Shown here piece by piece: positions 10,566 to 23,900 of a DNA stretch of 64,000 nucleotides; positions within the stretch are counted from its first letter, which is position 1, and every line of letters begins with the position of its first letter. The position numbers and the translations under genes were made by a program. Under the pieces are notes generated by a model, which saw only the letters and a list, made by a program, of their open reading frames with translations, searched no databases and was not told the origin of the DNA. Source of the DNA: Membranipora membranacea. Lineage: Eukaryota; Bryozoa; Gymnolaemata; Cheilostomatida; Membraniporidae. The DNA lies in NCBI GenBank assembly GCA_914767715.1, contig OU612065.1:35898001-35962000 (forward strand), given 5' to 3'.

Positions 10566-13500
10566 TTATGGATTTATTGATTTGAGTTCTTTTTTGTGTT
10601 CTTCTGATATGTAGGCATCTTTTGGAAACTTTGGAGCTGCAGTCGGATCTAATCCGTGTTTTTTCATATCAACAGCCATCTCAAACAAGTAATCCAGACA
10701 CTCACACCTGTAAAATTGGTGAAAAAAACTGCTGCCAATACAAATATATAATATCAACTTGACAAATACGATTAAATTTCAACTGAGGTAATGTTTTTTA
10801 CCTAGGTCTGGATGATTCAATACATGAGGAGTTAGCACTTAAGTTAATAACGTGAATTTTTCTCATGTGAAGGGTAGAACTTACATGCATTTGGCTTTCT
10901 GCCATGTTGGACCCCATACGTATAATCCATGGCGTCTCACAAGTATAGCAGGGCATTCTGGGTAATCTTTCATTGCTCTGGCCATAGCATCTTTCAGCTC
11001 ATTCTCATGACATGTATTCTCGATGATTGGTACGACAAGCACATCATCATATCTCAGATATGAACCTGCATGAGTAAGAAGAGTCGTATAAATACTTCAA
11101 TTAGGCCTCTATCTTTTTATTCAATTCTTAATTGATTTTTCTTCAAATGCTTGTTCTCCAAAATCATCATTCAATTAGTGTAACAGCCTAAAGCAAAATC
11201 TCAACAGCCAAACAGAAAATTAGGAATTTATAAGTTTGAAAGGTCATGTTGTTCCACATTCCCTTCAATTATATGACAAAGTAAGGTAAGATAGCAGAAT
11301 TTGAAAATTATCAGTTTATTTGATTTTATTGTCCAATCAGACGGCAGGTCAATAATATCATTTGTGTGAACCAATATTGTGCTTTCGGTGCTTGCAAGTT
11401 TTAGTAACACATAAGACTCGAGGATAAATTATCGCACCAGATAAGTTACCAAATAAATCTCATAACCCAATTTTTGTGTATGTCTGCTGACCCTTGCCTT
11501 GTAATTACCTGTTTTATCATTCCTGATGCCTTTAATCATCTCCTGATATTGGATACGGAACTCCCTGCCAGGGTACAGTAACGTCGACATCACTGCATGC
11601 TTAGAATGTGTATGTATAACAGCTCCTGCTCCTACATAATGAAGCATGTCAAAACTGAAATGGTATCAATATTAGGTTAACTAGTAGAACCAAAATCTTC
11701 CAGACATGTTAACATGAATTTCGTCTCTACACCAGTTTTGTGCCAGAGGCAGCTAGGGAGACTTGCACAACATATCATTTTGTAGTTTTAAACAGCTGGA
11801 CTTAGTAACATTATTATCTGGATTCATTTTGTAAGACACTGTCCGGTATGACCTTGAACCGAAATCGTCGTAAATTGAATGTTGTAGTTACAACCAACAA
11901 ACCTCTCATTTTATAGGCATTCATAAACAGAGGTGTACACTGGCTCTGCTTCAGCTTCTTAGCTGCTGGAGGACCTTCTATCGCGTCACCATCGATTGAT
12001 ACTCTGAATAAATCATCAGACTGTAATAAGACCAAACAAAACAGACATGACACACCTAATCAAATTTTTAATTCATTCAAAAAAAATTCCGGGGAGCCTG
12101 CTAGTATGACACTCATTATTCAGTCGCACACAACTTTCAAACCGGCCGAATTGCAGAGATGCAAGCAAAATAGGACCAGTCAATTACGATCCTGCAACAC
12201 CAATCAGGTCCAGCCTTTAAATTACATACACGCGCTTAGAAAAAAAACAGCTTCTGCATCAAAGTATATTGTGAAAATTAAACTATAAGTTTATCACCTT
12301 GATTCTCTCTTTTTGAACTCCTGATGGTGCAATGTAGATGTCATCTCTACAAGAAAAGATGTACGGAGTGCTTTACAAGATTAAAAAAAACAAAGATAAA
12401 TAGTTATGCTTTGACCTGGGTCACATTTTGAGTTGAGGTTTTGAGCAAGCCTCCGCATCGAAATATTTCCATAGAGTACTACAGGTAGAAACATGGAGTC
12501 AATGAGGATGTCATTATTAATCAGGATCATCTAGGCTATCAGATCATATAGGTTCTCCTTGGATGTGCTGGAGGACAATGATGATTAACGTGAGGGTATG
12601 AGAATGAAAAAAAATATAAAGCAAGAGACAGGGTTGTGTTATCTTTGAACTTGAGAGGACTACTCTGAGATTATTCTCTTGTATTTAACTAAATTTGCCT
12701 GCATTCCGGGTTGTATCCACTGTCGAAAAGGACAGCTCCGAATGCAGGCAAATTAGATCCTACTTGATCAAGATTAAACCAAGGTGACGTACGTCCTGAT
12801 GAATAAATATATAATATCACTGGAAAAGAAAGTGTTTGAGAACTCGTAACTGAACTTCAGTAATGGCTCGACATCTTGAAAGGAGGATGTTTATATAGTT
12901 TCTTCTTATAATTGATGCAGTAAATATTAGGAGTGAATGAGTATAGGTTCTTACCCGTGCTTGATAGTCATACCACCACCTGTTCCAGTGACCCAGCCGA
13001 GATGGTAAAACTCACGACAAAGCTCTGGTATAAGGTTAGCTGGGTGCTCCTGTTATTGTAGTTAATAGACAATTGACAGTGAAAAACCATTTCCTCTGTT
13101 ACAAAAGCGATTCAATAACCCGGCAGAAAGCTTATGCTATTGCATAGACTGTTAGTTTGAGAAAGCGACCAGTACTGAGCATTGTGCCTGATCCCGAGCA
13201 ATAGAAGTGATTGTATGTAATGGTGATAAAGGGTGTAAATACTATTCATTCTAGAGCAAGGGCTTAGCAATGATTTTCGGATATTTGTCTGGTTATTTAC
13301 TTTGAGTGCTCAAACTGCGCCAGGATAGCTGGTAATAGAATTCATGAGCAACTTCTGTCACCTGCACGCGCTGACGGAGATGAGCAACGAGCAATGCGTG
13401 CTGGCCCAAGAGAAAGTGGTTGAAAGTTGGTGATAATGGAGTGCTACTACCAGCTATCCCAGCACTATACATGTACAGCAGGTCTGTGGGTAATGGTATC

Positions 13501-13721
13501 GATCTCTTTTCAGCCACTAGTGCTATGGATGAGCAAAGCTGACTGTTTGCCGTGACCGAAAAGGGTGATTATACAACCAGTGAAAGTAAATTTAGTAACA
13601 GATAATGCTTTCGTGCACAGAAATGACCCTCAACCCAAGATGCAGATAACTTAAAGGTATTTTGCCTCACCAAATTGCCCTTAGTAGTTTCCTCAGAGTA
13701 TGATTTTCGTTTCTCAGCCAT
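10566..13721 (-). CDS. APIP: Methylthioribulose-1-phosphate dehydratase (APIP/MtnB), 7 exons, 252 aa
   Basis: Cytosolic zinc enzyme of the methionine salvage pathway, dehydrating 5-methylthioribulose-1-phosphate; class II aldolase fold. Exons on the minus strand, 5' to 3': 13721-13671, 13049-12955, 12346-12298, 12020-11903, 11631-11509, 11065-10885, 10707-10566. Phases agree at every junction. The active site is intact: zinc ligands in HTH (about H111, H113), H191 in [10 protein letters not shown], and the catalytic Glu (about E135) in YQEMIKG. Other family landmarks are [28 protein letters not shown] and [10 protein letters not shown]. Length 252 aa compares with 242 in human. The 17-residue first exon ([10 protein letters not shown] and on) is the least certain part: it was chosen for its ATG, its TTG|GTGAGG donor and its phase. 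Convergent with PUM3. Confidence 0.95.
12689..12754. repeat. Short hairpin repeat in APIP intron 2
   Basis: Arms AATTTGCCTGCATTC and GAATGCAGGCAAATT are perfect 15-bp inverted copies around a loop of about 35 bases. It lies in the intron between 12347 and 12954. It loosely resembles the ends of the small element at 39922-40057 (AGGCAAAT near ACTTGATC), suggesting a degenerate member of one family. Confidence 0.6.
13308..13470. mobile_element. Small TIR element with CCAGCTATCC arms, copy 1 (APIP intron 1)
   Basis: Inverted arms GCGCCAGGATAGCTGGTAAT and ACTACCAGCTATCCCAGCAC bracket about 110 bases. The same arm sequence, preceded by the same GCTCAAACTG, occurs at 55840-55930. No coding potential is convincing, so I read it as a non-autonomous DNA element. 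Confidence 0.6.
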
Positions 13722-15149
13722 AATATTGCTAGTATAATCTACAAACTCAGAAAAGGAATACAAAACACGAAGATTAATAAAAGTGGTTTGGTAGATGAAA
13801 GTTGGCTGTTGTACATGAGAAGACAACTAGTTAAGTTACTTCATAAATTTCCTAACAATCCTGCGATTTTTGGGAAAAAAAGAAGTGGTACTACTTGGTA
13901 CTTGACAGATGATTGCAGCAATATGACATCTCATCAGTCCAATTTTGTTCCAGGTCTGCAACAGGATATCTGGTGTTGTGGTCTTGCTGAAATCCCAGCA
14001 CGACACTGCAGGAATTTAAAAAAGGGGACAACCATTCTGGATGACGTTCCAAAACTTCGCCTGTGGTAATAAAAGTTGTTCTGATGTTACAATGTGTTCT
14101 AAAGTTCTGCAGCTGGTGTTCCCTGGGATTTCTGGATTTGGTTGGGTGGGAGTCGAGGTAGTTATCAATGTCCACAGCAACCTCCCAGTCGTGCACGGCT
14201 CTGAACATGCTGAGCCACCGTTTCCCCCCTTTGTGATAGCAGAGCCTCCCACATCAGGGATTTAAGTAGTTCTGTAGTTACTGGAGGTGTTTTCAGTCCT
14301 ACTGATGCTACAGAAAGTCAGGCAGTTCATCTCTGGGAAGCTTTGATTGGTTTTGCATGAGTAGCAGTAAGATCTCCAGGGAGTTCATTGAACGCAGAGT
14401 GCTAGAATTTAAAGAGACTGGACTCACCAAGTGGTGATGTGCCCATGAGATAGCCTGTTTGATATCCTAGGGTGCTTGAGGCCTATCCTGTGGTATATGA
14501 GGTGTTTTCGTTCCAAGTTTTCAAGTTTCACATCTTTACTTTGGTATGTCAGTGTGGTCGGAGGGTATAGATAATATCTACTACTTGTTGCTCTTTTGAC
14601 TGGTGTGCTGGTGTATTCCTTATCTGCTGAATCTTAGTATGGGGCAAGTGACAGGCAATAGATACGGGTGGGACAGTTGGACAGCCATTGCCAGCTTGAG
14701 TTAACCCTGTCACACCCCATTTACACCTTACAGAAAAAGTCCATTACAGAATTGCACACCCCGAGAGTAACAGCTGCTGCGCTCCTTGTTTACACGTTAG
14801 ACATTTACCTTTCCACTGCAAGTGCATATCACATCGCTTATTAAGTGGCACCAATCAGTCTGATACTTACTTGATACTTGCCGACGTAATCTCCACTTCT
14901 TAGTGTAGAAGGTTCTGGAAATGTGGCAGCGCATGGTCCTTTAACGTTCCGAGATTCAATTGCCAGAAAACCAGGGGAGGGACGGGGCGTGGGCTAACCA
15001 GGGGACAGAGATGTCTGCTTTGGGGATCCAGTTGGTTCCAACAGCGGCTCGTGTTGATGTAGAACTTGGTGTTGTGATGGTCGACTCGGTACTGTTGGTT
15101 GTGGCGGCGTGCGCTGGTTAGTCGATCAGTCATACAGACATAGTTGTTG
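13722..15149. other. Spacer upstream of APIP
   Basis: No recognisable gene. Several modest open frames on both strands show no family motif. The stretch from about 14900 probably belongs to the 3' tail of the neighbouring LINE, whose reverse transcriptase reads away from it. Confidence 0.4.
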
Positions 15150-16640
15150 ATTCAGTGTTCACCTCCTGGAAGTGCATGGCAGAGACGCCTGTAGCTTTGT
15201 CGGTCCTCGAGCTTCTCCCAGTCCAGTTTCTGAAGGATACTGGTAGTTGAGGCATGGCTGGTTCGGGATATGTTGAACACAGCACGGGCTGATCTTCTCT
15301 GTTCTGCTTCAACTTTGGTGGCAAGTGTCTTAGGGAGAGGTTCCCAGGCACTAGATGCATATTCGAGGACTGGACGCACTAGATGTTTGTAGGCGTTCAC
15401 ACGAAGGTTGGTGGACTGTGGCGGTATGGTTCTCTTTATGAAGCCTAGTGTTGTAGAGGCTTTGCTGGTAATGTACTCAATATGAGAGTTCCATTTCAGA
15501 TCTTCTTGTACTTTTACTCCTAGGTATTTGATGGTGTCAACCTTGGGGATGACTTCCTGGTGTAGTTGGTAGGAGGGGGGCTCTGTCTTAGTGCGTTTTC
15601 TACTGAAACGGACAAACTCGCATTTGGAGGGGTGGAACTCCATGTTCCAGTCGAGTTCCCATTTCTCCAGCTTGCGCAGATCTTCCTTGAGCTGGTGTGA
15701 CTTATCATCCGTGGCATATACGATCGTATCATCTGCGAAGAGTCTCACGTGGGATGTTACTGAGCTAGATGTTTATGTAGATCGTTTATGTAAAGCAGGA
15801 AGAGGGATGGGCCAATGACAGAGCCCTGTGGTACACCAGAGGTCACAGCACATAGATCAGATGAGACTCCTTGCAATGTGACAGCTTGGGTTCGGTTTCT
15901 GAGAAAGGATGCAGTCCAGTTAGTGATTTGGTCGCTTATACCAGCTGATTTCATCTTCTGGAGGAGTTTTGGATGGTTTACCTTATCGAAGGCTTTGCTG
16001 AAATCGAGCAGGCATGCATCAACTTCCTTTCCTGCATCAATTCAACCAGCTGGGTTTCACAGCTCAGTTTAGCTCTGAATCCATGTTGTTGAGGGTGAAG
16101 CATTTTGTTGCGTTCTATGTACTTCATCATATGGCTGGCGACGATATGTTCCATCAATTTGCTTGCAATGCAAGTAAAGCTGATAGGTCGATAATTCTGT
16201 GGTTTGCTCCTGTCTCCATTCTTGAAGATGGGTGTGACATTCGCATGTCTCCAGTCATCGGGGACAGAGCAGTACTGAAGTGACATGTTGAAGATGTTGC
16301 ACAGTGGTCCAGCGAGCTCAGATGCTGCTTCTTTCAATACTCTGGCACTTATCCCGCCGAGCCCGGAGGCTTTATTTGGTTTGAGGTTTGTCAGTAATTT
16401 CATGACCCCTTCCCTAGCGATGGCTAGATGTTTCATGGGAGGGAGGTTTGATTGTTGTCCAGCTTGGGTTTTGGTTGAGTCAGCTGTGGAGAAGACAGAC
16501 TGAAATTGGCGATTTAGGGCATTGGCGATACCTTTTTTGTCAGTGATGAGGCGGTGTTGGGCCTTGATAGCTGAGATGGTATTGCTATCACCACGTCTGT
16601 GCTTTATACATGTCCAGAATCGTTTATTGGTGCTCTTTGA
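15150..16640 (-). pseudogene. Broken non-LTR retrotransposon (LINE, CR1/L2/Jockey-like) reverse transcriptase
   Basis: Read on the minus strand, the reverse-transcriptase blocks come in the right order but in three different frames. The first (about 16436-15978) has GDRSKPQNYRPIS and QHGFRA. The second (15954-15757) has TSGVPQGSVIGPSLFLLYIND. The third (15748-15152) has the catalytic-type LFADDTIVY, then IKYLGVKVQEDLKW, and the C-terminal thumb region. At least two frameshifts separate them. No endonuclease domain is seen upstream, so the copy is 5'-truncated. It is a dead insertion between APIP and the SKI-like gene. Confidence 0.9.
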
Positions 16641-17902
16641 TTCTCCGTCTCGTTATTTTAATAGGTTGTGGACATATTGTCAGTGTTCTTTCCGCATCAG
16701 ACGTTGGATTTCCTGTCACATACATTACCAGAGACCCAGGATTTTGAGTACACCTGTGGTCACATAAATTAAAAAAGTGCATTATTGACTGCGGTCTACT
16801 CGTCAGTTCCATGCTTTCATTCAACCAAGGAGTAACAGGAATGGTAACAGCATACTCCTCATGATTCAACCAAGGACTCCTTGATTCGACCTAAGTTCCA
16901 ATATGTCTAATACATCCTATGTTGTTCAGCGTTCAGCGGCGTACCAGTGTGAATAACTAAATGACTAATACCCCCACAAAACTAGCCAGGGCACCCATCC
17001 CCAACAGCCTGCCCAGGCTACTACGAACCTAATTGAAGATAAGCCTGGTGACATGTGTGGATGTGGGAAGCGAATAAGAGCATTTGCACGCACCTGTTCA
17101 TTCAGTTTCCACAGTTAAAACCACAATAATAGCCAATCACAGTCTTTTATCTTCCTAGCTGGCCAATCACTTTACGATGAGAAACTGATGAATATTACAA
17201 CGAACATGAATTTACACATTTCTACTTGTTATGAGATTTCCCAGGGGTTTTCTTCAGCAGTTTTAGAGAACTTTCTACTATTGGATAACTCATGGACTAT
17301 CACATTCACCTCTCCCTATGATACAACTTGTCATTATAATATACTGGGACAGTTTTGAACTGCACTGTATAATTATCATGCAGGATAGTAGATGGAAAGT
17401 ATAAGTCCTCAGAGTTTCCAATAAAATGATTCATGTTTATTAATAGAACGTCAAAGAACGGAGAACATTCCCAATGCACTGTCTCTTTAATACACAGAGA
17501 CAAAATAAAGGAACGTAAATCATGGCAATAATAAAACCTTGAGTAAAACAGATAATTGAAGGCCTCTCAAATAGAGTAGGCCGCATAAACAATGCTAAAA
17601 GATAGTCGCGTCACAATCAACACGTAGAATAAAATCAGTGATCAGCATGTGGTCATCAGTCGCATGCTGGGAAAAAAGAAAAACATTTATACAAAACTAA
17701 CTGAGTCATATTTTTTTATCTTTATTTTTACATAGATGGTAATTTTGACAAACAGGAGAAGTTTTGATGTAAACCTTGTATGTAAAAGTATATACATGTG
17801 TGTGTGTCATGATTATAGATGTAATTATTGTAATATTTTACACATAGAGTACACAATAATAAAGAATTATATACAGCTACATTAATAGCCTGGGTTCCCC
17901 AG
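16641..17902. other. Spacer downstream of the SKI-like gene
   Basis: No gene visible. A minus-strand AATAAA (TTTATT at 17721-17726) lies about 180 bp beyond the stop codon of the SKI-like gene and is a reasonable poly(A) signal for it. Confidence 0.45.
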
Positions 17903-20900
17903 CTAGCCTATGTGTTTGCGCAGCCCGGCTCCACATGTACCAGGTGCTCGTCGTTTTCTATCACTCTCCAGCTCAGCCTCCAGTTTCCTCTTGCGGCTGG
18001 TATGACTGATGATACCTGATCTAGTATAATATAACTCATCAGGGTCACGCTTCTTCTGTTTGGGTATGCGCTTACCGAGCGCAGCAGGGGGTGCAGTGAT
18101 CTTATTCACTATTGGCTGCGGTGTTACCTCAAACTTTCTAGGAGATACAGGGTTATGCTGCGGTACCACCTTGTTCTTCAGTGTCACTATTGGCGCACTG
18201 ACATTGTTATTATCACTTTGTACGGTGTCGCCGGAGTCAGTAACAGGTTTGGACAGTTTTGTTTCGGACAGTTTCTTAAGAGGCGATCTGGTTGTCTCAT
18301 ATATTTTCTTCTGCTTTTTGAAAGCCTGCCAGTCTGCCGAGTCAATAGACGAGTCACACGCTTCTACTCTCTGCCTCACCTTCACAGGAATAAGCTACAA
18401 CCACACAGATCAGTCATGCGTAAGTATGAGGGTGGTCACATGAGTATGCGGTAAGAGGGTATACCAGCATAATTATGTCATGTGTCTAAACTACAAACTA
18501 CAAACGCAGTTTGCACATGTGTTAGGCTACCAGCCTTGACTCCACATAATAAAGCACAATACTGAGTGACCATACGCCTAAATTCAAAGTTCAAAGATCA
18601 AATTGTTAACAGAGAGCTTGGGCTGTTGACATGATGTGTTACACCTGTCATAGTCAGACAAAGCACAAAATCATATTATATATATCTAGTTATATAGCGT
18701 ACCTTCTCAGAGTTGTGACTGCTGTGTTGATGCTTAGTGAATGCTTTCAGAGTTAGATATTGTCTGCATGTACAGCACACTATACAAGGAGAGTGTAGGG
18801 ATTTAAAGTACTGCATGACTACATCTCCGTTCTGTGAGGTCCTAGTACCGTCTCTCCTCTCCACTAAATCTATATGTCTGATATGTACCACTATATCTGA
18901 GTTATCATCACAATCTGCACTAGTCTCCTCTACTGTTATCGATGAGGTCGAAGTCATTTCCTGCTACAATGAATGTGAAACAACTGTTATGAAATATTTT
19001 GTTGAGCAAACCGAGTTTCCAAAACAGATTGCATTTCTAATGGATGTCACACTGGATTGTCAGAAGTTTTGATTGATAATGACTTTATTGTCCACCGTAA
19101 GAAACTATGAAAACATTTATATAATACGGTGGGTTAAAAATGCTCTCACATAAAAATTCATCACAACAGTTTGTAAATTCAAGCCATCCAATATTGTGAA
19201 ATTCAAATGAAGGGTTTCCGGAAGGCGAGGATAAATCCTAAAATAGTACAATCCCCTATAATTTTGGAGAGATAGATAATGGAGTACTTAGTAGGACCCT
19301 GTTGTGGTTTCCTCCTTACCTCTGGCTCGGCGGCGTCCTGCATACTCTCAGATGTGACTGGCTCAGATGCTGATAATATGACAAAATCTCCGTCATGAGA
19401 TAAAACACCACTATCCAGAGAATCAGTCGACTTCTGCTGAGGGACTGCTTTTATTTTTATCTTCTCAATACCAGCTGGATTCACAAAAAATATACAGTGA
19501 ATACAACGTGTCACGGGCAGGGATAATAACATCATGGGATCTAGAGATGACCTTCAGGGCCAATGCTATAATCAGTTTGTGTGATTAATCAGTCTAATAA
19601 TCACTGTCTGACAGAATGACCCAACATAAGCTAACTATGGAACAACCAAATTATTTGATGCAATCAATTTCAACTCATCGAGTGCATACTCATCCCAACA
19701 TTTCTACAGCTGCATATTATCAGAGTAAGGATATATCCTTACTCTGTGATAATATGCTAATTTTAGGTAATATGGCAGTGAATTTGCTCACACAAAACAT
19801 TTATTAACACCCTAGGACGAGGCCGGTTTTCTTTAGTATCACATTGTCCGAGAAAACAAATTTTAGCAGCAGCCTTGTGATACAAATCTTGTTGGTATGA
19901 GAGACATGTATGATTTTACAAACACACACTTGATATATAAAACAATATTGACTATGTGTTGTTTGTGAATATTGATTTTATGGTGATTGTGGCACTTTTG
20001 CGATATGAGGCAGCGATATGAGGCAGCGGGAACTGCAGTGAGGCTGCAACTGTTGGCATAATATACAGAAGTGTGCAGTATTTCTCAGACAGGCCGTTAT
20101 GTCAAAGATGGCGTCCTATGCCCAACCAGCAATTTACACAATGTGATAGCCAACATGGTCAGGACTGCTTCTGCACATAATATTTTGCACATCATGATCA
20201 TTATTTGTAAAGAGCTTGTCTATGTCTATGAATAATAGTGTAAATACCGGTGCGGTGCGGCAGTACTGTATACTTTCATCTAGATGGGACTGTTAGATTA
20301 CTTACCTGGTATGGTTTTTGGCTGCAGTATCTGTGTTGACAGTAGAGCTCGGGCAGATTTAGGTTTTCTCCCCCTTCCCCTCTTTACTACAGGAGCTGCT
20401 GCTGACGCAGAGCTAGTGGCAGCAGCTGTGATTGGCTTATCGATTACGCTGTCTGGTGATTGGTCAGAATGGTAACCTCTATCGCTGGCATTATCTCCAA
20501 TCACTGTCTGACTCTCTACTGCAGTGACAGCTATAAAATATATGAGAGTCTATGAGAGAGTCTGGTGAGTAGAGTGATAACTCACTCTGCAATGTGGGCT
20601 TACTTACCACAGTATGCCAGAGCAATATGACAATGATTGTCAGTGCAGGCATCAAAACTATGTATTAATGAGAATATATGAATTTTAAATTCAATATGTA
20701 TCCACAATTTTGTGACCAGCCCAACGCTTATGCAATTTTGCATAATAAGAGGGGGCAACTCCTCAAATATAAAAATTGTTATACTTTGATATAATAAAAT
20801 TTTGCGCTAAATTTTACAGGCACAGGAGTTTCTCGAATTGAATGTTTGATGTAATGCCACACTGAAGACACCACTTGGGAAAAGTAACTGATTCTGATAA

Positions 20901-23900
20901 CTAATATAAGACAGCCAATTATCGCTGCACAGCGCGGATATAATAAGCACCCTATACAGTCTACATCGTATTGTAACATCTACCCTTAGGTTGGGCTGCA
21001 GTGTATGTATCGCTAGGCTTGAACTGCAGTGTAATGTATCGCTAAGCTTGCACGCTGCTCTCGAATCATCTGCGCATTCAGTTTCCTCATTCAGCAAAAT
21101 TAATCAAGAGAATCGATAGCTGCATTCCATAATTAAACCTGAACACAAAACAAAACAGTGCGTTCTTCGCTGGAATGCATATTGACAAAAGAATCAAGAT
21201 GAAAAAAGGCTTCATTTATCTGGATAGAAAGTCCTTATTCTGTCATTCTCGACAAAATATGCTTGAGAACGAAAACAGTCCTTTCGACACCATAGCCATA
21301 TTATTTTGACTCGCAATATAACGCGTACAATCATCTGAGGTTAACAGACTTCTCAGCTAAAGCTCATCACAACAAATTGCCAAGTTATCAAGATCTTTGC
21401 ATAAAATACCAGCCGAGAATGTGTTACTAAAGGTAACAAGTTTAATTGTAGATTTCTATGTGATTTACTCAGCATGTTTTATTTTGAAGATGCAACAGTG
21501 ATAATATTGTGTGGATGGTCAGATGACGTTGACCTACCTTTGCTTTCAGCGACGGTGGCACTAGTCCCAGAAGTAGATGCACTACCAATACTAAGGAACC
21601 TTCTATAGGAGGATTTCACCTGTCTTAGACGGGATGATCTCTCCTTCAAAGGGCCATCCGATGACCTCCTGTTCATAGATGTTTTTGATGTGCCACCGGA
21701 GCTAAAACATCAACATAACACATCGAGGGTGATACCAACTAAGAGGGAAAGTTTTCAGCCGCAAAGCTTCAATGCGGGATAAGCAACAAATTTGATCCTT
21801 ATAGATGTTATCATGTGCAGGCCTGGGACTTTTGTGTGAATAATGTGCCTCACGTTTGTCCCTGGCTGAAGTCAAAATGTCAAATAGCACTTTCATATCG
21901 ATTGGAGTTGTGTAACATGCCCAACCTTCAGCAGCTGCTGCTGTGCCAGTATACAACACTGCCATACAGCACCATAAGAAAATATTTCAGCAGACATATC
22001 TGTCTTTTCTTGCTATTAGGTATATCAAGTTGATTTTATAAGCAAACAAAGAATACATTAAACTGACCACAAATTGTCCTCATATTGCTTTGCTACACAG
22101 GAAATTGAACCTCAGATATGTAACTGACATTTATACTACAGTATGAGGGGAGCACCAGTAATTAATCAGCCTGTGTTTTCAGTATATTGGCCCAGAAACC
22201 CTAGGTTATCTCACTGACCCAGCGTTTAATGACGCACAGATCATGCCATTATACACTTTGAAGTTTGGAATCACAGGACACAAGTCTCAAAGTACTGATC
22301 TCAATGCTTATGCCATCTGCTGGTACCAATGATCCTCATCAGCTGCTCAGTTTTCAATAAATTTTACTGCCTCTGTTATGAAAGAGTATTGAAATTTTAG
22401 CTAACCTCCCTCCTGTTTTATTACGTTGATTTTATGAGAATCTTTTTGTTCCTGGCACAAAAAACTTTTGAGAACATGTATATTAATTGGTACACTCACT
22501 TTGTTCTAGACAGCGGTTTGTGCTCAACCAGCACCTGTGGCATCAGCGTACAAGGTTCAGCAGGTGCCCTCGAGCTGACAGTAGTGACAGCTGGGCTGTC
22601 TCCTGCAGCAAGTGCTTGCCCTGGAAGAGGAGGAGCCTTAGATAACTCCTCAATCTCAGATTTCTCCATGTAGGAAGCCATTATTTTTCTGGCTGCCTCT
22701 TCGGATACAATCATATTTGATCTGGACGGATGTGCAAAGGCATATCTCACAAGCAGGTTTCTCTGTAGATCAGAGCAGTTGGTGACTTCATAGCCCAGAA
22801 CTTGTGCTCGCCTTTTTAGAATTCCTAGAAAATATATTGCTACAGGGTCAAAACACCACTTCCTGACATTTAGTGATCTTATTCACAAAAACTAGGCCAA
22901 CATATTGTGCTATAGATAGCAGAAATAACACAGTCACGGAAGTATCCAAATATACACACAATGATTACAGACAGTTTTATGATTATAATATGACATGCTG
23001 CATACATAGTTCGGATTACGCTGAGTAAACTGAACCAGAATATTCTAGAAAGGAAAATGTGCGTCTCATTCAGATAGTCAGTGTACAATACACATAGTAC
23101 AACGAATGATAAGATCAAGTGACAAATTTTGAGTAAAGCGGATTTCCCAGCCACCAGGCATGATTTTCAAGCTCACCAATCCCTAGGAGTTGATCTGACA
23201 AATCAGACCAGGGCCTAGAGGTGTGATGACCCACAGGCCTAAACAATAGACAGATGTCACTATGTCATGTGTGTCACCAAGTTTGTGATTTTGGGCAATG
23301 AACATAGCCACAGTTCTTAGTCCTAGAATAATTTACGAACCTGTCTCCTTTGACGGTAGAGCTTGCCTGGAGATGTCAATAAGTCGAACAAACTTCACAC
23401 CATCAATAAGGAGGGCTGGGAAAGTGTTCCAGTACATGGTTACAGGGACCACCATGGGTGAGTTAAAATCCTCGTCTCTCCATGTCTTAGTGAGTACAGC
23501 TGCCGGGCTCGGAGAGGCGGCAATGGGTGATTCAGTCAGTTTAGAGTTAGGGGTACACGGGACATAAGATGAAGGGGTGCCATGTGGAGTGACATGTCTT
23601 TGTGTCTTTCTCGGTGGAGTTGCACTTAAATCGTTGAGTAAGTCAAGGCTTAAATTCTTATCAGATGAGAGAAGATCTGCCTCAGTGAAGTCTAGTGAGA
23701 TATTACTGGTTTGACTTTGCTGTGACAGTTGCATACATTCATTGTCTTGTTCTGTCGTCACTTTGTCTTGATTGGCCGGTAGGGATATATCATTGTCTGC
23801 GCAAACATTCTTAGCTAGACTGCTCAAGGCTGGGATATCACAACTTTTGCCTGACTCTTGAAGGTTAGGCTACAAAACAGAAATACTTCTGAATCAATAA

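Noticed and set aside
13891-14208. 105-codon minus-strand frame upstream of APIP
   Set aside because: No recognisable domain. It overlaps other open frames on both strands, as expected of chance frames in GC-richer sequence.
18060-18454. Plus-strand open frames opposite the last exon of the SKI-like gene
   Set aside because: They are antisense shadows of a well-supported coding exon with matching splice phases.
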